A stretch of DNA of 49,072 nucleotides from an uncultured Lachnospiraceae bacterium (GTDB lineage Bacteria > Bacillota > Clostridia > Lachnospirales > Lachnospiraceae): the NCBI GenBank assembly GCA_902763335.1, contig CACWRR010000010.1, positions 1 to 49,072 on the forward strand. Direction: 5' to 3'. The notes under the pieces are model-generated. The model was not told the origin of the DNA, searched no databases, and worked only from the letters and a program-made list of their open reading frames with translations. Position 1 is the stretch's first letter. Each line of letters starts with the position of its first letter. The translations under genes were made by a program, and so were the position numbers. Of the stretch, positions 1-10,073 are shown piece by piece.

Positions 1-1307
1 CTGTATCCTGTCACATTTCCTGTATATGACGGTATAGTCGAGTATAACACTGACATTGCATCACTGTTCATTGCCATTGCTAACATTTCAAGCTGTTCGC
101 TGCTTCCTATGCTGACCTGATAATTCTTACTATTTGTTGCATCTGTGTACGAATATGTCAGTTTATTATCCTTAAATACATTCGCATTTACAACATGGAA
201 TCCATTTACCAGAGGATATTTCTTTGTATACTTTCCTCCACTGACATCAAAATTATCACTGTTTAACACATATGGTTCTGTTGTCTGTGTTCCCTTATCA
301 TAACCTTCATATATAACATTTCCATCATATACTCTACCTACAAGGATACCTGCCAGTTCTCCATAATCTCCGGTATATGTTCCTTTCTCACTATTATCCG
401 TATTTTTCTTAAACTCCTCAAACTTGCAGTTTATCATTGTCTCATCAGTCTTCTGATAATTTCTAAGCACTAATGTACCTGTATCTATAGTACCAACAAG
501 TCCGCCTATCCCCTTTATTCCTACATCATAATAAGCATTGATATTAGAACCATTATAACCATATATCTTGTGACTGTTATCCATGTTAAAGTTCATGTAT
601 ACCTTTACATTGTCGATTATATTATCTCCGCCTACTATCTTAGATGCCACTCCACCTCCACTTTCAAGCACATTATAATATGCATTTTTAGTATCATTAT
701 ATCCGTATCCTACTATCTCAAGGTCTTTAACTACAGCTCCACCCATGTACCAGATAAGTCCGAAGTCAGACTGTTTGTACTGGTCTTTGCCTATGCTTCC
801 CTGCTTAGGCAGAGTGATTGTGTATCTTCCTGATTCTCCCTTAGTTCCTATGATTACTCCGGCAAACGGATATGCCTCTGAACCGAGACCACAATATTCA
901 CCTGAGACATTTATATCATTCATATCTGTAAATGCCGAGAGATTGATATCTGCAATTATCTTATAATATGCCGTACTTAAATCCTCTCTGGTCGGGAATC
1001 CGACATTTCCATAAGAAACTGCTGTATGATGTCCCCCTGCTGTCGGATCACTGCACGCTGACTTGTCACCGTCATCACCGCCTACAGGATTAACCTTCCA
1101 TCTTCCGCCTTCTTCGTTCTCCTTACCTGAACCTTTAAACATAGTATCGTACTGACTCTTGTTTGTCAGATAAAGATACAGGGTAATAAACTGCTTTGTG
1201 TTATCTATGATATAAGGGTCTTCGTATGTTCCGCAGCCTCTGGTAAGGTCACCGTTTCTAGGATTTACATATATATTTCTCTGTGCATATACATACGGAA
1301 TGTACTT
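1..1307 (-). pseudogene. Downstream part of a giant GLUG-repeat surface protein, out of frame with its 5' part; runs off the left edge
   Basis: Reading the minus strand with codons ending at 1307, I translated this stretch in one frame and found no stop down to the window edge (about 435 codons). It starts with residues like YIPYVYAQRNIYVNPRNG and includes GLUG-like turns such as GGGVASKIVGGDNI and GGLVGTIDTGTLVLRNY. This is the same composition and repeat style as the long gene immediately upstream, which ends at a TAA at 1306-1308. The two frames overlap by only a few codons, and no ribosome binding site or start precedes this part. Removing one base around 1309-1310 would join them smoothly (DLSKYIPYV). 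I therefore read it as the continuation of the upstream gene after a one-base insertion. The alternative is a sequencing or assembly error. The true C terminus and any anchor lie outside the window. Confidence 0.8.
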
Positions 1308-4300
1308 ACCTTAAATCTGTAGTAAATCTGTAATCATATACGCACGAAGCGTATTCAAATACCTTTCCTTTATCACTGCTTGTAATCTTTTCATCTTCAA
1401 GCTTAAGATTTCTAAATGTAACCCTTACATTAGTAGCAGAATCACTTCCAACATATCCTATCAGTGCCGATGCCACCGGATATGATACACTTGTATCCGT
1501 ATAATCATATTTAGTGGTAATTCCATCTATTGTCACTTCCGATGTCACATCAGTGTCATAAGAATTAGTTCCTATCTTTGCAATCATAAGTCCGGAGGTA
1601 CTTTTTCCTGCTTCATATCCGCGTATCTTTATACCCTCCAGTTCCACATTAGTTACACTTGAAGTGCCTGTCATACTGTATGCTACCAATGCGCCTGAAT
1701 TCTTACCCAGATTGGCAACAGTTCCCTGCAGTCGGATATTATTTATATTAACTCCGCTACCTGTATTTATAAATAATGATGCATGCATCAGGTAATGCTG
1801 TCCGCCGGTATTCTCATTATTTCTGTCAATCTTTCCAAGTGCAGTTTCTGCAAGTTTCTTCTCTCTGTTATATATGTCCTCTGAATAAAATCTTACCGTA
1901 TGATTATTAAAGTTACATGTAGTATTACTGATTGATACCGGATAATAACTGTATGTGTTTAAGTCAATATCTGTGGTTACATTTATCGTTTTTATTGATG
2001 CTGACTGTATATTCGACGTATATGGTGTTAAAAATCTTGATACGTTTGCATTTGCATACTTTAATACCGTGTATGCCATCAATCTTTTCTCACTGTCTAT
2101 CGTGGCTGTTCCAGCATTATCTACAGATACCTTCCAGTCATCTTCATTTCCGCTAAAAAGATTATAGTAATATCTTGTATAAGCATTTCCTATATCAACT
2201 ACCTGATTAACATAACTCTTATAATCAGCTTCCTTAGTAAAATCTCCAAATTTATCATCTATAATATTTACTATACCACCGTTTATATATGTTGTATCAA
2301 CTGCAATATTTTTTGAAAATGGAGAATCAGTGTTATTACTTGGATTTAATAACCTCAGATTAAGACCTACAATCTCATCAAATGCTTTATAGTTCTTAAC
2401 CGATACACTGCCATCCTGTGCTATTTTGTAATTGTCTGCATTTATATTCACGATTGCATTTCTTCCGTTTCCTATAAGGAAACCGCAATATGTATCATTA
2501 GATGTCAACGTTTCCATATTAAGGCTTTTTATATTTATATTGTTAAAATTAAATCTTCCCGATGCCGTACTTATAAGACCGCCAATGATACCACGACTCT
2601 TTATGTCTGTATTCTGTACCGTAAGGTTATCTATATCTGCATCCATATATGCCCAGGAATATCCCAGAGTTCCACCTACCGTCAGAACATTTATGCCTGA
2701 TGAAGTAGTCGATAAATCTATATCTGCATCATCAACAGTTGTGTCTTTAAGACTCATTTTTACCCTTGTCTCATTTCCTATCGATGACGGATAATAAATG
2801 GTATTACCTGTTGTACCAACATTATTATAATCCCCTGATATAAGTGCTATAAGTCCGCCACTTCTTCCATGAACCGTATTCCCGCTAGCCCATCCGTAGA
2901 GTGAATTTGATGTCAGTTTAGTGGACACTGTACATCCGCTTATGGTCATATTTTCATAAGCTGTAGCCTTTGTAACATACTGCCATCCTATCATTCCACC
3001 GACAAATGTACTTGTGATAACTGATGTAAATACCGGTGCTATCTTACTGTCTGTACATGTATAGTGACATGTTCCCTGATTATATATTCCAAACATGCCT
3101 CCATATGACCACATCTGACCGTTATCCCATGTTGTATAATTTGAAGACATTGTTTTAATACTTGTACTGATATTTACATTATCTATAGTGATATTCCCGG
3201 ATGCATATGCAGAGATACTTCCTGCTGCCGCCTGTGCATTATAATCCTTTATATATCCTGCACTGATATTTGTTGCCTGAAGATACCACAGTTTACCACC
3301 TATATCTATATTCTTAAATGTAGCATTTTTTACATTCGTGAACAATCCACCATACTTTTGTCTTGATATGAAATCAAGTGTAATGACCGGATTTTTACCA
3401 TCTATCTTTACTCCCTCAAAGATACCAGTAAATTCATATCTACAATCAATATTATTAACAAAACCATGTATACCTGCATCTCCAAGATTAAGGTCAGTGG
3501 TTATTTTAAATTTTCGTGAAAATATTTCTGCAAGGCTTAACGGTGTAGTTTCTCCTTCTTCAAGGAAACAGTTTCCGCCTGCCTGTGGATATCCTGCAGT
3601 GTTTACAGAATTTCCTGCCACTGCAAGTCTCAATGCATCCTCAAGAGAATCTATAACATAATATCCGTCTGTATCCTTATCTACTCTGCCCTGTACTACC
3701 TCAGAATACGGCTTTGTTATATCAAGAACAGATTCCACATTCTTTAACACAGAACCTTCGTTTCCTATATCATCTATACAGTAAAGGTTCGTCGTATTGG
3801 TATTTTTATTATTAGGATTATTGTATTGTATAATATTCGCATCAAACTGTTCTATATTGCCATCTTTATCGTATGTAATCGGTCTTGTATACACACAGCC
3901 TGTATCCCGATATATTATACTCTGATTTGCATAACCGGCTACGAATCCTCGTCTGGCATATCCGCCTAACATTACTCCATCAACACCAGTATCATTATAA
4001 TGATCTGAATTTGCCCATGTTTTATATGGAACTTTAGATACATCTATGGTTCCCTGAAGAGCTACAATGCCCTTTGACACTACACCAAATAGACCTCCAT
4101 AGTAATTACCCGCATCACGATTTACATAACTTACATAGTTTTTTAAAACCGTGATGTCCTTAACCAACATTTTGGTATCTTTTGCCGTATTATTATAGTT
4201 TCCGACTCTGGCAGCAATTCCTCCTGCCGTCTGTCCGCATATGGCATTACTCGTAGTACTTGTTACAAACACAAAGTTTAATTTTATATTTTCAAGTCTT

Positions 4301-6294
4301 ATGTCTGTTCCTACAAGAACTCCTGCGATACCGCCCGTCTCCGTATTGGCTGCATTAGTTGATGTATTATTATCTCTCTGCACCATATTTACATAATAGC
4401 AGTTTTCTCCTCCGTTTCCTGTCGTAGAATCAACTGCATCTGTATTTATGTCATGAATATTTACACTTGCACTTCCTGCGTCAACTATACCTATAAGTCC
4501 GCCTCTTTTACTCGCATTTGTATTGGCTCCTGATATTCGTATGTTTGATGCTTTGGCAGCATTTTTGTCCTCTGACTTTATGTATGAGAGTTCAAGTTTC
4601 CTGCCTGCTATGGAATCATCATTTATATACATACCGATAACTCCGCCTACGGCAAAATTATTAGCTGCTGAACCACCCTGACTCTGATATATATATGTAT
4701 CATTACTCTGGGTATAGTTACTTACCGTTACGCTCGAATTATTGGCATATCCAACAAGTCCTCCCGCGTATCTAAGGGCATCTGTGTTTCCACTTCTTAA
4801 GACTCCGCCTGTACTTGCACATTCAAGTTCAGCTCCATCCATATACCCGATAAATCCGCCTGAATACCATCCTGTAGAAGTATTATACCGCATAACATTT
4901 GTGCTAATATTTATCTGTGTATCATTGGTGAATTTTATCTTTACTCCGTTTCCTACTTTTCCTGCAAATCCACCTGCTATTCCGGTATCATTGTTCACAT
5001 TTGACAAAACTTTTACAGGCATGGTTGTCATTCCCGATATCTCGATATCTATGTCACCTGATATCTCTCCTATGATTCCGCCTGCAGTAGTTCCTGTAAC
5101 AGTACCATCAGTGATACCGTGAAGTTTTCCACTCTTGTCATACTTTATAAGGTCTATTCCCGGCCCTGCTACATTTACTTTATATATAGAATCGCCATTT
5201 TCATCTCTTGCGGCTGCACCGTCTTCCACATACATTTTAGCAAACAGTCCGCCGACTACACTATTAGCCGATATTGTACCGGATGATATCTCAAAGTAAT
5301 AATTTGATATACCATTTCCACCTATATTTACATTACAGCCTTCCTTATCAAGTACGAGATTCTTTGCAAGTGCACATGGTACTGCCTTTGAATATGATAT
5401 TACAAATGTCTTTATACCTGTTTCATTTTTTACACCTATATGTGCCTTTGATGATAAGTAGTCAAATAACACTCTGTCAGTATATATAACTGTTGTTGCA
5501 TAAAATGAATATATTGTTCCTGAGAACGGATAGTTTACATTTCCTATAGTCTTTGATGTTCCAAGACTTGCCGCATCCAGATTCCAATTATCATATGTAG
5601 CATCCCTTTTGTATATTACAAATGACACTCCCTCAAAAGTGTTAGTCTGGCTGACCTCTATAAGTCTCTTCCAGTCATCCATTGACTTGATGGAATATGT
5701 CTGACCCTGAACAAATTCTGTTGCCTCGCTGACCTGTACCCAGTCAGATGTTCCCGGTGCTCCTGCAAGCTCATCTGCATCTGATACGGAATCCTGTACA
5801 TATTCTGTATCACTCTCAGTTTCCTGCTCTGTCTCCGGTTCCTCTGATGTGCTTTCTGCCGTTTCCTGTGTCACATCTTCTATATTTTCTGTCTCATCTG
5901 AGTTCTTGTTTTTCTTCTTTTTATTCTTAACAGTTTCCTGAGTCTCGGAAGACTTTTCACTCTCTTCCATTTCAATCCGCTCTGACTCTGCTTTTGCGTC
6001 AACAGATGCCAGTTCTTCCGGAGACAGTTCCTTATCCGGTGCTATATATTCGTCCTGTGTTGTCTCAGGCATATCCGTCACGACTTCTTCTGACGCATCA
6101 GAATTATCCTCTGTATCACTTTCCTTTTTAGATTTCTTTACACTCTTATCATTTTCATTCTTCGATGCCGCCCATGTGACTACATTACTTCCTATTTTCA
6201 CAAGAATATCCCTGTATGCAGACATATTCTCTATGCTCATAACTAAAGCAATACATAAAATTATAGATATTATCCGCTTTATGCGTTTTTTCAT
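1306..6294 (-). CDS. Giant secreted surface protein with GLUG-type beta-helix repeats (5' part, frameshifted)
   Basis: This frame encodes 1662 residues. A basic N terminus (MKKRIKRI) and a hydrophobic stretch at about 8-25 look like a signal peptide. Residues about 45-180 are a low-complexity Glu/Ser/Thr/Lys tract, probably disordered and spanning the wall. From about 185 on there are many GG-[LIVF]-[IVA]-G turns every 40-80 residues (GGIIGEISG, GGFAGKVGN, GGLVGYANN, GGLIGIVDA), typical of GLUG repeats that form a right-handed beta-helix in adhesins. The protein would sit on the cell surface. It is the last gene seen in the SipW/AAA operon, 49 bases after its neighbour. The frame stops at TAA 1306-1308 while the same kind of repeat continues in another frame, so the product is either truncated or the sequence has an error. 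Substrate and function are unknown. Confidence 0.8.
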   Translation of the reverse strand: MKKRIKRIISIILCIALVMSIENMSAYRDILVKIGSNVVTWAASKNENDKSVKKSKKESDTEDNSDASEEVVTDMPETTQDEYIAPDKELSPEELASVDAKAESERIEMEESEKSSETQETVKNKKKKNKNSDETENIEDVTQETAESTSEEPETEQETESDTEYVQDSVSDADELAGAPGTSDWVQVSEATEFVQGQTYSIKSMDDWKRLIEVSQTNTFEGVSFVIYKRDATYDNWNLDAASLGTSKTIGNVNYPFSGTIYSFYATTVIYTDRVLFDYLSSKAHIGVKNETGIKTFVISYSKAVPCALAKNLVLDKEGCNVNIGGNGISNYYFEISSGTISANSVVGGLFAKMYVEDGAAARDENGDSIYKVNVAGPGIDLIKYDKSGKLHGITDGTVTGTTAGGIIGEISGDIDIEISGMTTMPVKVLSNVNNDTGIAGGFAGKVGNGVKIKFTNDTQINISTNVMRYNTSTGWYSGGFIGYMDGAELECASTGGVLRSGNTDALRYAGGLVGYANNSSVTVSNYTQSNDTYIYQSQGGSAANNFAVGGVIGMYINDDSIAGRKLELSYIKSEDKNAAKASNIRISGANTNASKRGGLIGIVDAGSASVNIHDINTDAVDSTTGNGGENCYYVNMVQRDNNTSTNAANTETGGIAGVLVGTDIRLENIKLNFVFVTSTTSNAICGQTAGGIAARVGNYNNTAKDTKMLVKDITVLKNYVSYVNRDAGNYYGGLFGVVSKGIVALQGTIDVSKVPYKTWANSDHYNDTGVDGVMLGGYARRGFVAGYANQSIIYRDTGCVYTRPITYDKDGNIEQFDANIIQYNNPNNKNTNTTNLYCIDDIGNEGSVLKNVESVLDITKPYSEVVQGRVDKDTDGYYVIDSLEDALRLAVAGNSVNTAGYPQAGGNCFLEEGETTPLSLAEIFSRKFKITTDLNLGDAGIHGFVNNIDCRYEFTGIFEGVKIDGKNPVITLDFISRQKYGGLFTNVKNATFKNIDIGGKLWYLQATNISAGYIKDYNAQAAAGSISAYASGNITIDNVNISTSIKTMSSNYTTWDNGQMWSYGGMFGIYNQGTCHYTCTDSKIAPVFTSVITSTFVGGMIGWQYVTKATAYENMTISGCTVSTKLTSNSLYGWASGNTVHGRSGGLIALISGDYNNVGTTGNTIYYPSSIGNETRVKMSLKDTTVDDADIDLSTTSSGINVLTVGGTLGYSWAYMDADIDNLTVQNTDIKSRGIIGGLISTASGRFNFNNINIKSLNMETLTSNDTYCGFLIGNGRNAIVNINADNYKIAQDGSVSVKNYKAFDEIVGLNLRLLNPSNNTDSPFSKNIAVDTTYINGGIVNIIDDKFGDFTKEADYKSYVNQVVDIGNAYTRYYYNLFSGNEDDWKVSVDNAGTATIDSEKRLMAYTVLKYANANVSRFLTPYTSNIQSASIKTINVTTDIDLNTYSYYPVSISNTTCNFNNHTVRFYSEDIYNREKKLAETALGKIDRNNENTGGQHYLMHASLFINTGSGVNINNIRLQGTVANLGKNSGALVAYSMTGTSSVTNVELEGIKIRGYEAGKSTSGLMIAKIGTNSYDTDVTSEVTIDGITTKYDYTDTSVSYPVASALIGYVGSDSATNVRVTFRNLKLEDEKITSSDKGKVFEYASCVYDYRFTTDLR

Positions 6295-6343
6295 ATAAAA
6301 TCACCATGTCCTTCCATCGATTAGTCTTATTTCGTATATTTAT

Positions 6344-7465
6344 CTATTCAACAACCTCAGCAGTTACCAGACCTTCAAACCACTGTCTGCCTGCATCGTT
6401 CGCACTCTTAGTGCTAAGTTCTGTATCAAACTCTGTTCCCTTATAAAATGTCATATCTATACTTGTATATGGCAAAGCCATAATAATTACTGATGAAGTG
6501 TTATTATCATTATCTACTTTTATATATTTTTCATCCTCTGATAATGTGGCATCGCTGTCATGCTCATTTGCATAGAGATAATTATCATCATTTTCATCAA
6601 GCTGGAGATATCTGTTATCCCATGTGATTTTCACCTGCTGTTTTGATGCAGTACTGCTGTCAACCACTACGTCACCTATAGTTTTTACATTATACATAAA
6701 ACCTGACAAATCAGATACTTTGGTTTTCCATGTAGAAGTTCCGTATCCACTCTCTTCCTGAACCTTGAACCCCGCACTGTCTATAGACATCTTCGCCTCT
6801 GTTGTATGTCCCTGAAGTATACCGAGTAATCTGTATTCCTGGCTTTCATCTGCCGGTCTGTATATATAATCAGGACTTATAGGATATGCCATTACAAGAA
6901 CTCTTGACTGAACATAATCCGTTGCCTGACCGGTCATGGTGATTTCCACACCATATGTATTGGAATTCAGGCTTCCGCCTTTGACTGTTCCGGTCATTTC
7001 CACAGGTGTATTTACCGTGGTAAGCGGTATTTTATTTCCATTTGTATCCACTATATTATAAGTTGCCCCCACCGGTGCATCTAAGAGTACAAATTCCACC
7101 TTATAATCTATATCAAGATTGCTGTCATTGTATAATATACTGTTTTCAAAGTTCTGTACGGCAAATGTCAGCAGTAATGTTCCTGATGACCATGCCCCGC
7201 TGTTTGTAAAGATACTCAGTTTATTTATTCCATCGGTATCCTGTAAAAATGTATTAATATCTGTTATACCTGTACTTCTCTTTAACTTATCACTGCTAAA
7301 ATACAGATTTGAAGCCACTGTTATTCCCTTGTTATATCGGGATGCATAATATTTTGCATACAAAAGTGAGCTGCCTGCTATCGCACATACGACTACTAAC
7401 ATCACAGCTATATGAATAATACGTTTTCTGTTATTTTTCCCTTTCAGCTTCTTCTTTATATTCAT
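6344..7465 (-). CDS. Exported single-pass protein with a SipW-type signal region
   Basis: I chose the ATG at 7465 (373 residues) because GGAG lies 8 bases upstream; an in-frame start 30 bases earlier has no ribosome binding site. A Lys/Arg-rich N terminus is followed by a hydrophobic helix (about 18-38) ending LLYAKYYAS. That resembles the A-[WYK]-[FY] ending of SipW-dependent signal sequences in TasA/CalY-like proteins. The rest is a soluble, Thr/Asn/Asp-rich, beta-rich looking domain with no motif I can name. It lies between two other exported proteins of the operon. I infer a structural or accessory subunit of the surface assembly. No sortase motif was seen. Confidence 0.7.
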   Translation of the reverse strand: MNIKKKLKGKNNRKRIIHIAVMLVVVCAIAGSSLLYAKYYASRYNKGITVASNLYFSSDKLKRSTGITDINTFLQDTDGINKLSIFTNSGAWSSGTLLLTFAVQNFENSILYNDSNLDIDYKVEFVLLDAPVGATYNIVDTNGNKIPLTTVNTPVEMTGTVKGGSLNSNTYGVEITMTGQATDYVQSRVLVMAYPISPDYIYRPADESQEYRLLGILQGHTTEAKMSIDSAGFKVQEESGYGTSTWKTKVSDLSGFMYNVKTIGDVVVDSSTASKQQVKITWDNRYLQLDENDDNYLYANEHDSDATLSEDEKYIKVDNDNNTSSVIIMALPYTSIDMTFYKGTEFDTELSTKSANDAGRQWFEGLVTAEVVE

Positions 7466-7510
7466 AATCATTTCTCCATTTCGCAAACGGTACAAACATG
7501 ATATTTCATA

Positions 7511-8383
7511 CTAATTGCCACTCTGTGTTACAGGTTTCGGCTGTTTTGCATTTACTATTACATATAAAAGGTCTGTCTCCTTTGTATACTCACTGAAATT
7601 AACATTTTTCTCCCACGAAATTTCTACAAGATAATAATCAAATTCATATTTTTTGTCTGTTCCGTTATCTTTATACTCAAGACCCATCTGAACACCGTTA
7701 CTGTCATACTGGTATAATAAATATTTTCCCTTATTAAACACCCCGTCTGTTCCCTCCGGAAATACGGTATTCAGTCTTGATGTTGTCTCATCCTTTGTAG
7801 GTGTCAGGGGATTCACGTTTCCATCTGTTTCCATTTTTGTCCAATATACTCCGTCTACCCCATCCACAAGTATTCCGTTACTCGGAATATCTGCTGTATC
7901 AGTATATGAATCCTTTTGCAGTTCATATATATCATAGTTTACCTTTAAGTTTTCTGTATGTACAAACTCCAGATCATAATTAAATTTTGACTCTCTGGCA
8001 ATATCTACTGACCCATCATCCGGTTTCTTGTTACTGACACATATTACCACCTGCTTTACTTCTCCCGGATGGATATTTCCTACCGAGAATTGCAGCGATG
8101 TCTTATCGTCCGGATTCAAAAGATACAGGAAATACGGTGTCATGATTTTTATATCTTTTGTATCGGCATGACTGTCTTTGTTAAACAGATACCATGAAAA
8201 TGTTGCCACCATGGCAAGCAGCATGGTTACAACCGCAGCAATGATGACAGGCTTTTTCTTCTTTTTCTTTTTTGAAGATTTCACTGCCTCATCTGATTTA
8301 TTATCATCTAAATCAACTATCTCTATTTCATCATCTGTATATACATTTTCAGTTTTTTCTTCTTTATAATCATTTCTGTTCAT
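7511..8383 (-). CDS. Exported single-pass protein with a SipW-type signal region
   Basis: 290 residues. The first 40 residues are highly acidic and then extremely basic (seven lysines in a row near 39-45). A hydrophobic helix (about 46-64) follows, ending ATFSWYLFNKDS, a good match to a SipW-type signal region. The remainder looks like a compact extracellular beta domain; a segment reading NIHPGEVKQVVICVSNK recalls TasA/CalY-type domains, where a hydrophobic strand follows a PG turn. GAGG lies 5 bases before the ATG. It starts 21 bases after the upstream gene and is clearly in the same operon. Probably a substrate of the SipW-like peptidase encoded two genes upstream. The exact role is not known. 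Confidence 0.7.
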   Translation of the reverse strand: MNRNDYKEEKTENVYTDDEIEIVDLDDNKSDEAVKSSKKKKKKKPVIIAAVVTMLLAMVATFSWYLFNKDSHADTKDIKIMTPYFLYLLNPDDKTSLQFSVGNIHPGEVKQVVICVSNKKPDDGSVDIARESKFNYDLEFVHTENLKVNYDIYELQKDSYTDTADIPSNGILVDGVDGVYWTKMETDGNVNPLTPTKDETTSRLNTVFPEGTDGVFNKGKYLLYQYDSNGVQMGLEYKDNGTDKKYEFDYYLVEISWEKNVNFSEYTKETDLLYVIVNAKQPKPVTQSGN

Positions 8384-8404
8384 AAATTCCTCACCGCATT
8401 TTAA

Positions 8405-9496
8405 CTATCTGATTGTTTCTACATCAAAATGAAAAGTTAATTTTTCCACAAAATTTCCTATATATGTGTCGTCCCAGTCATACTCCTCTATACATTCATT
8501 TTCGGTCTTTCCCGTAAATTTTTTAAATTCTTCATAAAATTTTCCTGCCGTATTGGTTATATCAAGACTTGCAGGTATATCTGTATATTCATAAGGCCAG
8601 TACCAGTAAAGTGTTACATATTTTACTTCGTCCTCATCTATGCTTCCCTCGAGTCCGTCAGTATAATCTGTACCGTTATTATACATACACTCCTTATCAT
8701 ACATGATTACATCTTTGTATTCATTATTATCATTATCAAGAGTTGCATAAAATTTTATATGGCTCTTGACAAGATTCAGTAAATCATCCTCCGTGAGCCC
8801 CGATGCGGTATTGCTTAAGCCTGCCGCTGCCTTTATGGATGGCGTTATTCTTATTTTATAGCCCTTTATTATCGATGTTCTTGACAATATCTTGAATACA
8901 ACTTTTCCGTATGCTCCCGGTGCAAATGTTTTCTTTAATATATTGTCCTGGTCTACCAGATTCATATCTATCTTATATGATACGTTATCACCTGTACCGA
9001 CTGATTTAAGAGAAACGAATCCATCCTCCTCCATGATTTCCTCAACCGGTTTACGTCTGGTCTGTTCTTCTGTCTGACTCTCTGATTCATCCTGTACATC
9101 CACATCATCCCCGCTTCCGTTAGCAAGTGATTCTATGTCTGTATTACTTTCTGTTTCCTGTTCTGATTCTGTACCGGATTCTGTCTCACTCTCTGTCTCC
9201 GTATCACTTTCAGATTCAGTTTCACTCTCTATTTCTGATATTTCCTCAGACTCTGTCTCATCTTCTTCTGTATTTCCCGATATAGATAATCCGTTTGTAC
9301 CTTCTGAATCCGTTTCCTGCTCTGTCTTTACATATACATACAGCTCTCCTTTGTCATCGGCCTCCAGATTCATGTTCTCTATTCCGGCAGGAGTTGCACC
9401 GACAAACCAGGCTACCGTAGCGCCAAACATTACAACAAGTACAACTAATGACAATGCCACAAGCATTACTGTTTCCTGATTTATAAAACGTTTCAT
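8405..9496 (-). CDS. TasA-like exported protein with a Glu/Ser/Thr-rich linker
   Basis: 363 residues. The N-terminal helix (about 9-30) ends GATVAWFVGATP, a near textbook SipW-dependent signal region. Next comes EADDKGELYVYV, which resembles the D-x-x-GNLQI segment of the two paralogues at 13050-14974. Residues about 60-150 are a tract of Glu, Ser and Thr with many ETES repeats. The C-terminal domain contains VTLYWYWPYEY, resembling the W-x-WP segment found in many SipW-linked surface proteins. Its ATG overlaps the stop of the signal peptidase gene by four bases (ATGA), which suggests translational coupling and supports a peptidase-substrate relationship. Predicted surface fibre subunit or anchor. 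Confidence 0.75.
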   Translation of the reverse strand: MKRFINQETVMLVALSLVVLVVMFGATVAWFVGATPAGIENMNLEADDKGELYVYVKTEQETDSEGTNGLSISGNTEEDETESEEISEIESETESESDTETESETESGTESEQETESNTDIESLANGSGDDVDVQDESESQTEEQTRRKPVEEIMEEDGFVSLKSVGTGDNVSYKIDMNLVDQDNILKKTFAPGAYGKVVFKILSRTSIIKGYKIRITPSIKAAAGLSNTASGLTEDDLLNLVKSHIKFYATLDNDNNEYKDVIMYDKECMYNNGTDYTDGLEGSIDEDEVKYVTLYWYWPYEYTDIPASLDITNTAGKFYEEFKKFTGKTENECIEEYDWDDTYIGNFVEKLTFHFDVETIR

Positions 9497-10071
9497 CTCC
9501 TGTCACTTCCTTTCTCCGTTTTTTGTTGGTCAACGCCAAAAACTATTATCTTTATAAGCTGGTTTATATACGTCAAAAGACACAGTATAAGAGGAAATAT
9601 TATAACTGCAAAGTATATTCGGTTATCCGCAAGCTTTGTTACGAGAAAGCTTATAACTCTTCCCATCGGTATCTTTCTCACATACTTTCCTATAACATTT
9701 TCATATATTACATAACTGTAATCCGGTGTATCAAAATAATCGCCTTTCGTTACGTAATATTTCTTTCCCGTGTTCTCATCTATGCCTATATCATATATTC
9801 TGTGTGTATTGAACTTTCCATAGATTTCATTTTCAAAAGATACAAATGTGATGATGTCCCCTATATCAAGCTCGCTCTCCGGCACTTCCTTTATAATTAT
9901 ACAGTCATTTGGCTCAAGCACCGGCTCCATGCTGTTACTCAACACTCTCATAAAACGGTAATTAAATATTTTAACCGAATTATTTACATGTATGGAATAC
10001 AGCATCACACACAGCAAAGATAAGACACCGATAAATAACAGGTTTTCAACAATGCTAAGAAATTTTTTCAC
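9493..10071 (-). CDS. sipW: Signal peptidase I, ER-type (SipW-like)
   Basis: 192 residues. A hydrophobic helix (about 9-30) is followed by the box around LSNSMEP, with the likely nucleophile at Ser47. FNTHRI carries His90 in the place where ordinary bacterial enzymes have a lysine, which marks the ER/SipW class. The third box (VTKGDYFDTPD, about 107-117) supplies the acidic residues. A second helix lies at about 152-175, with a basic tail. In Bacillus SipW processes TasA and TapA, and here the genes on both sides encode proteins with SipW-type signal regions. The start is a GTG two bases after the upstream stop. The symbol is by family similarity, not proven orthology. Confidence 0.9.
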   Translation of the reverse strand: MKKFLSIVENLLFIGVLSLLCVMLYSIHVNNSVKIFNYRFMRVLSNSMEPVLEPNDCIIIKEVPESELDIGDIITFVSFENEIYGKFNTHRIYDIGIDENTGKKYYVTKGDYFDTPDYSYVIYENVIGKYVRKIPMGRVISFLVTKLADNRIYFAVIIFPLILCLLTYINQLIKIIVFGVDQQKTEKGSDRR

Positions 10072-10073
10072 AA

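Noticed and set aside
9135-9479. Plus-strand open frame rich in Ser/Val/Asp
   Set aside because: Mirror of the Glu/Ser/Thr tract of the 363-residue protein on the other strand.
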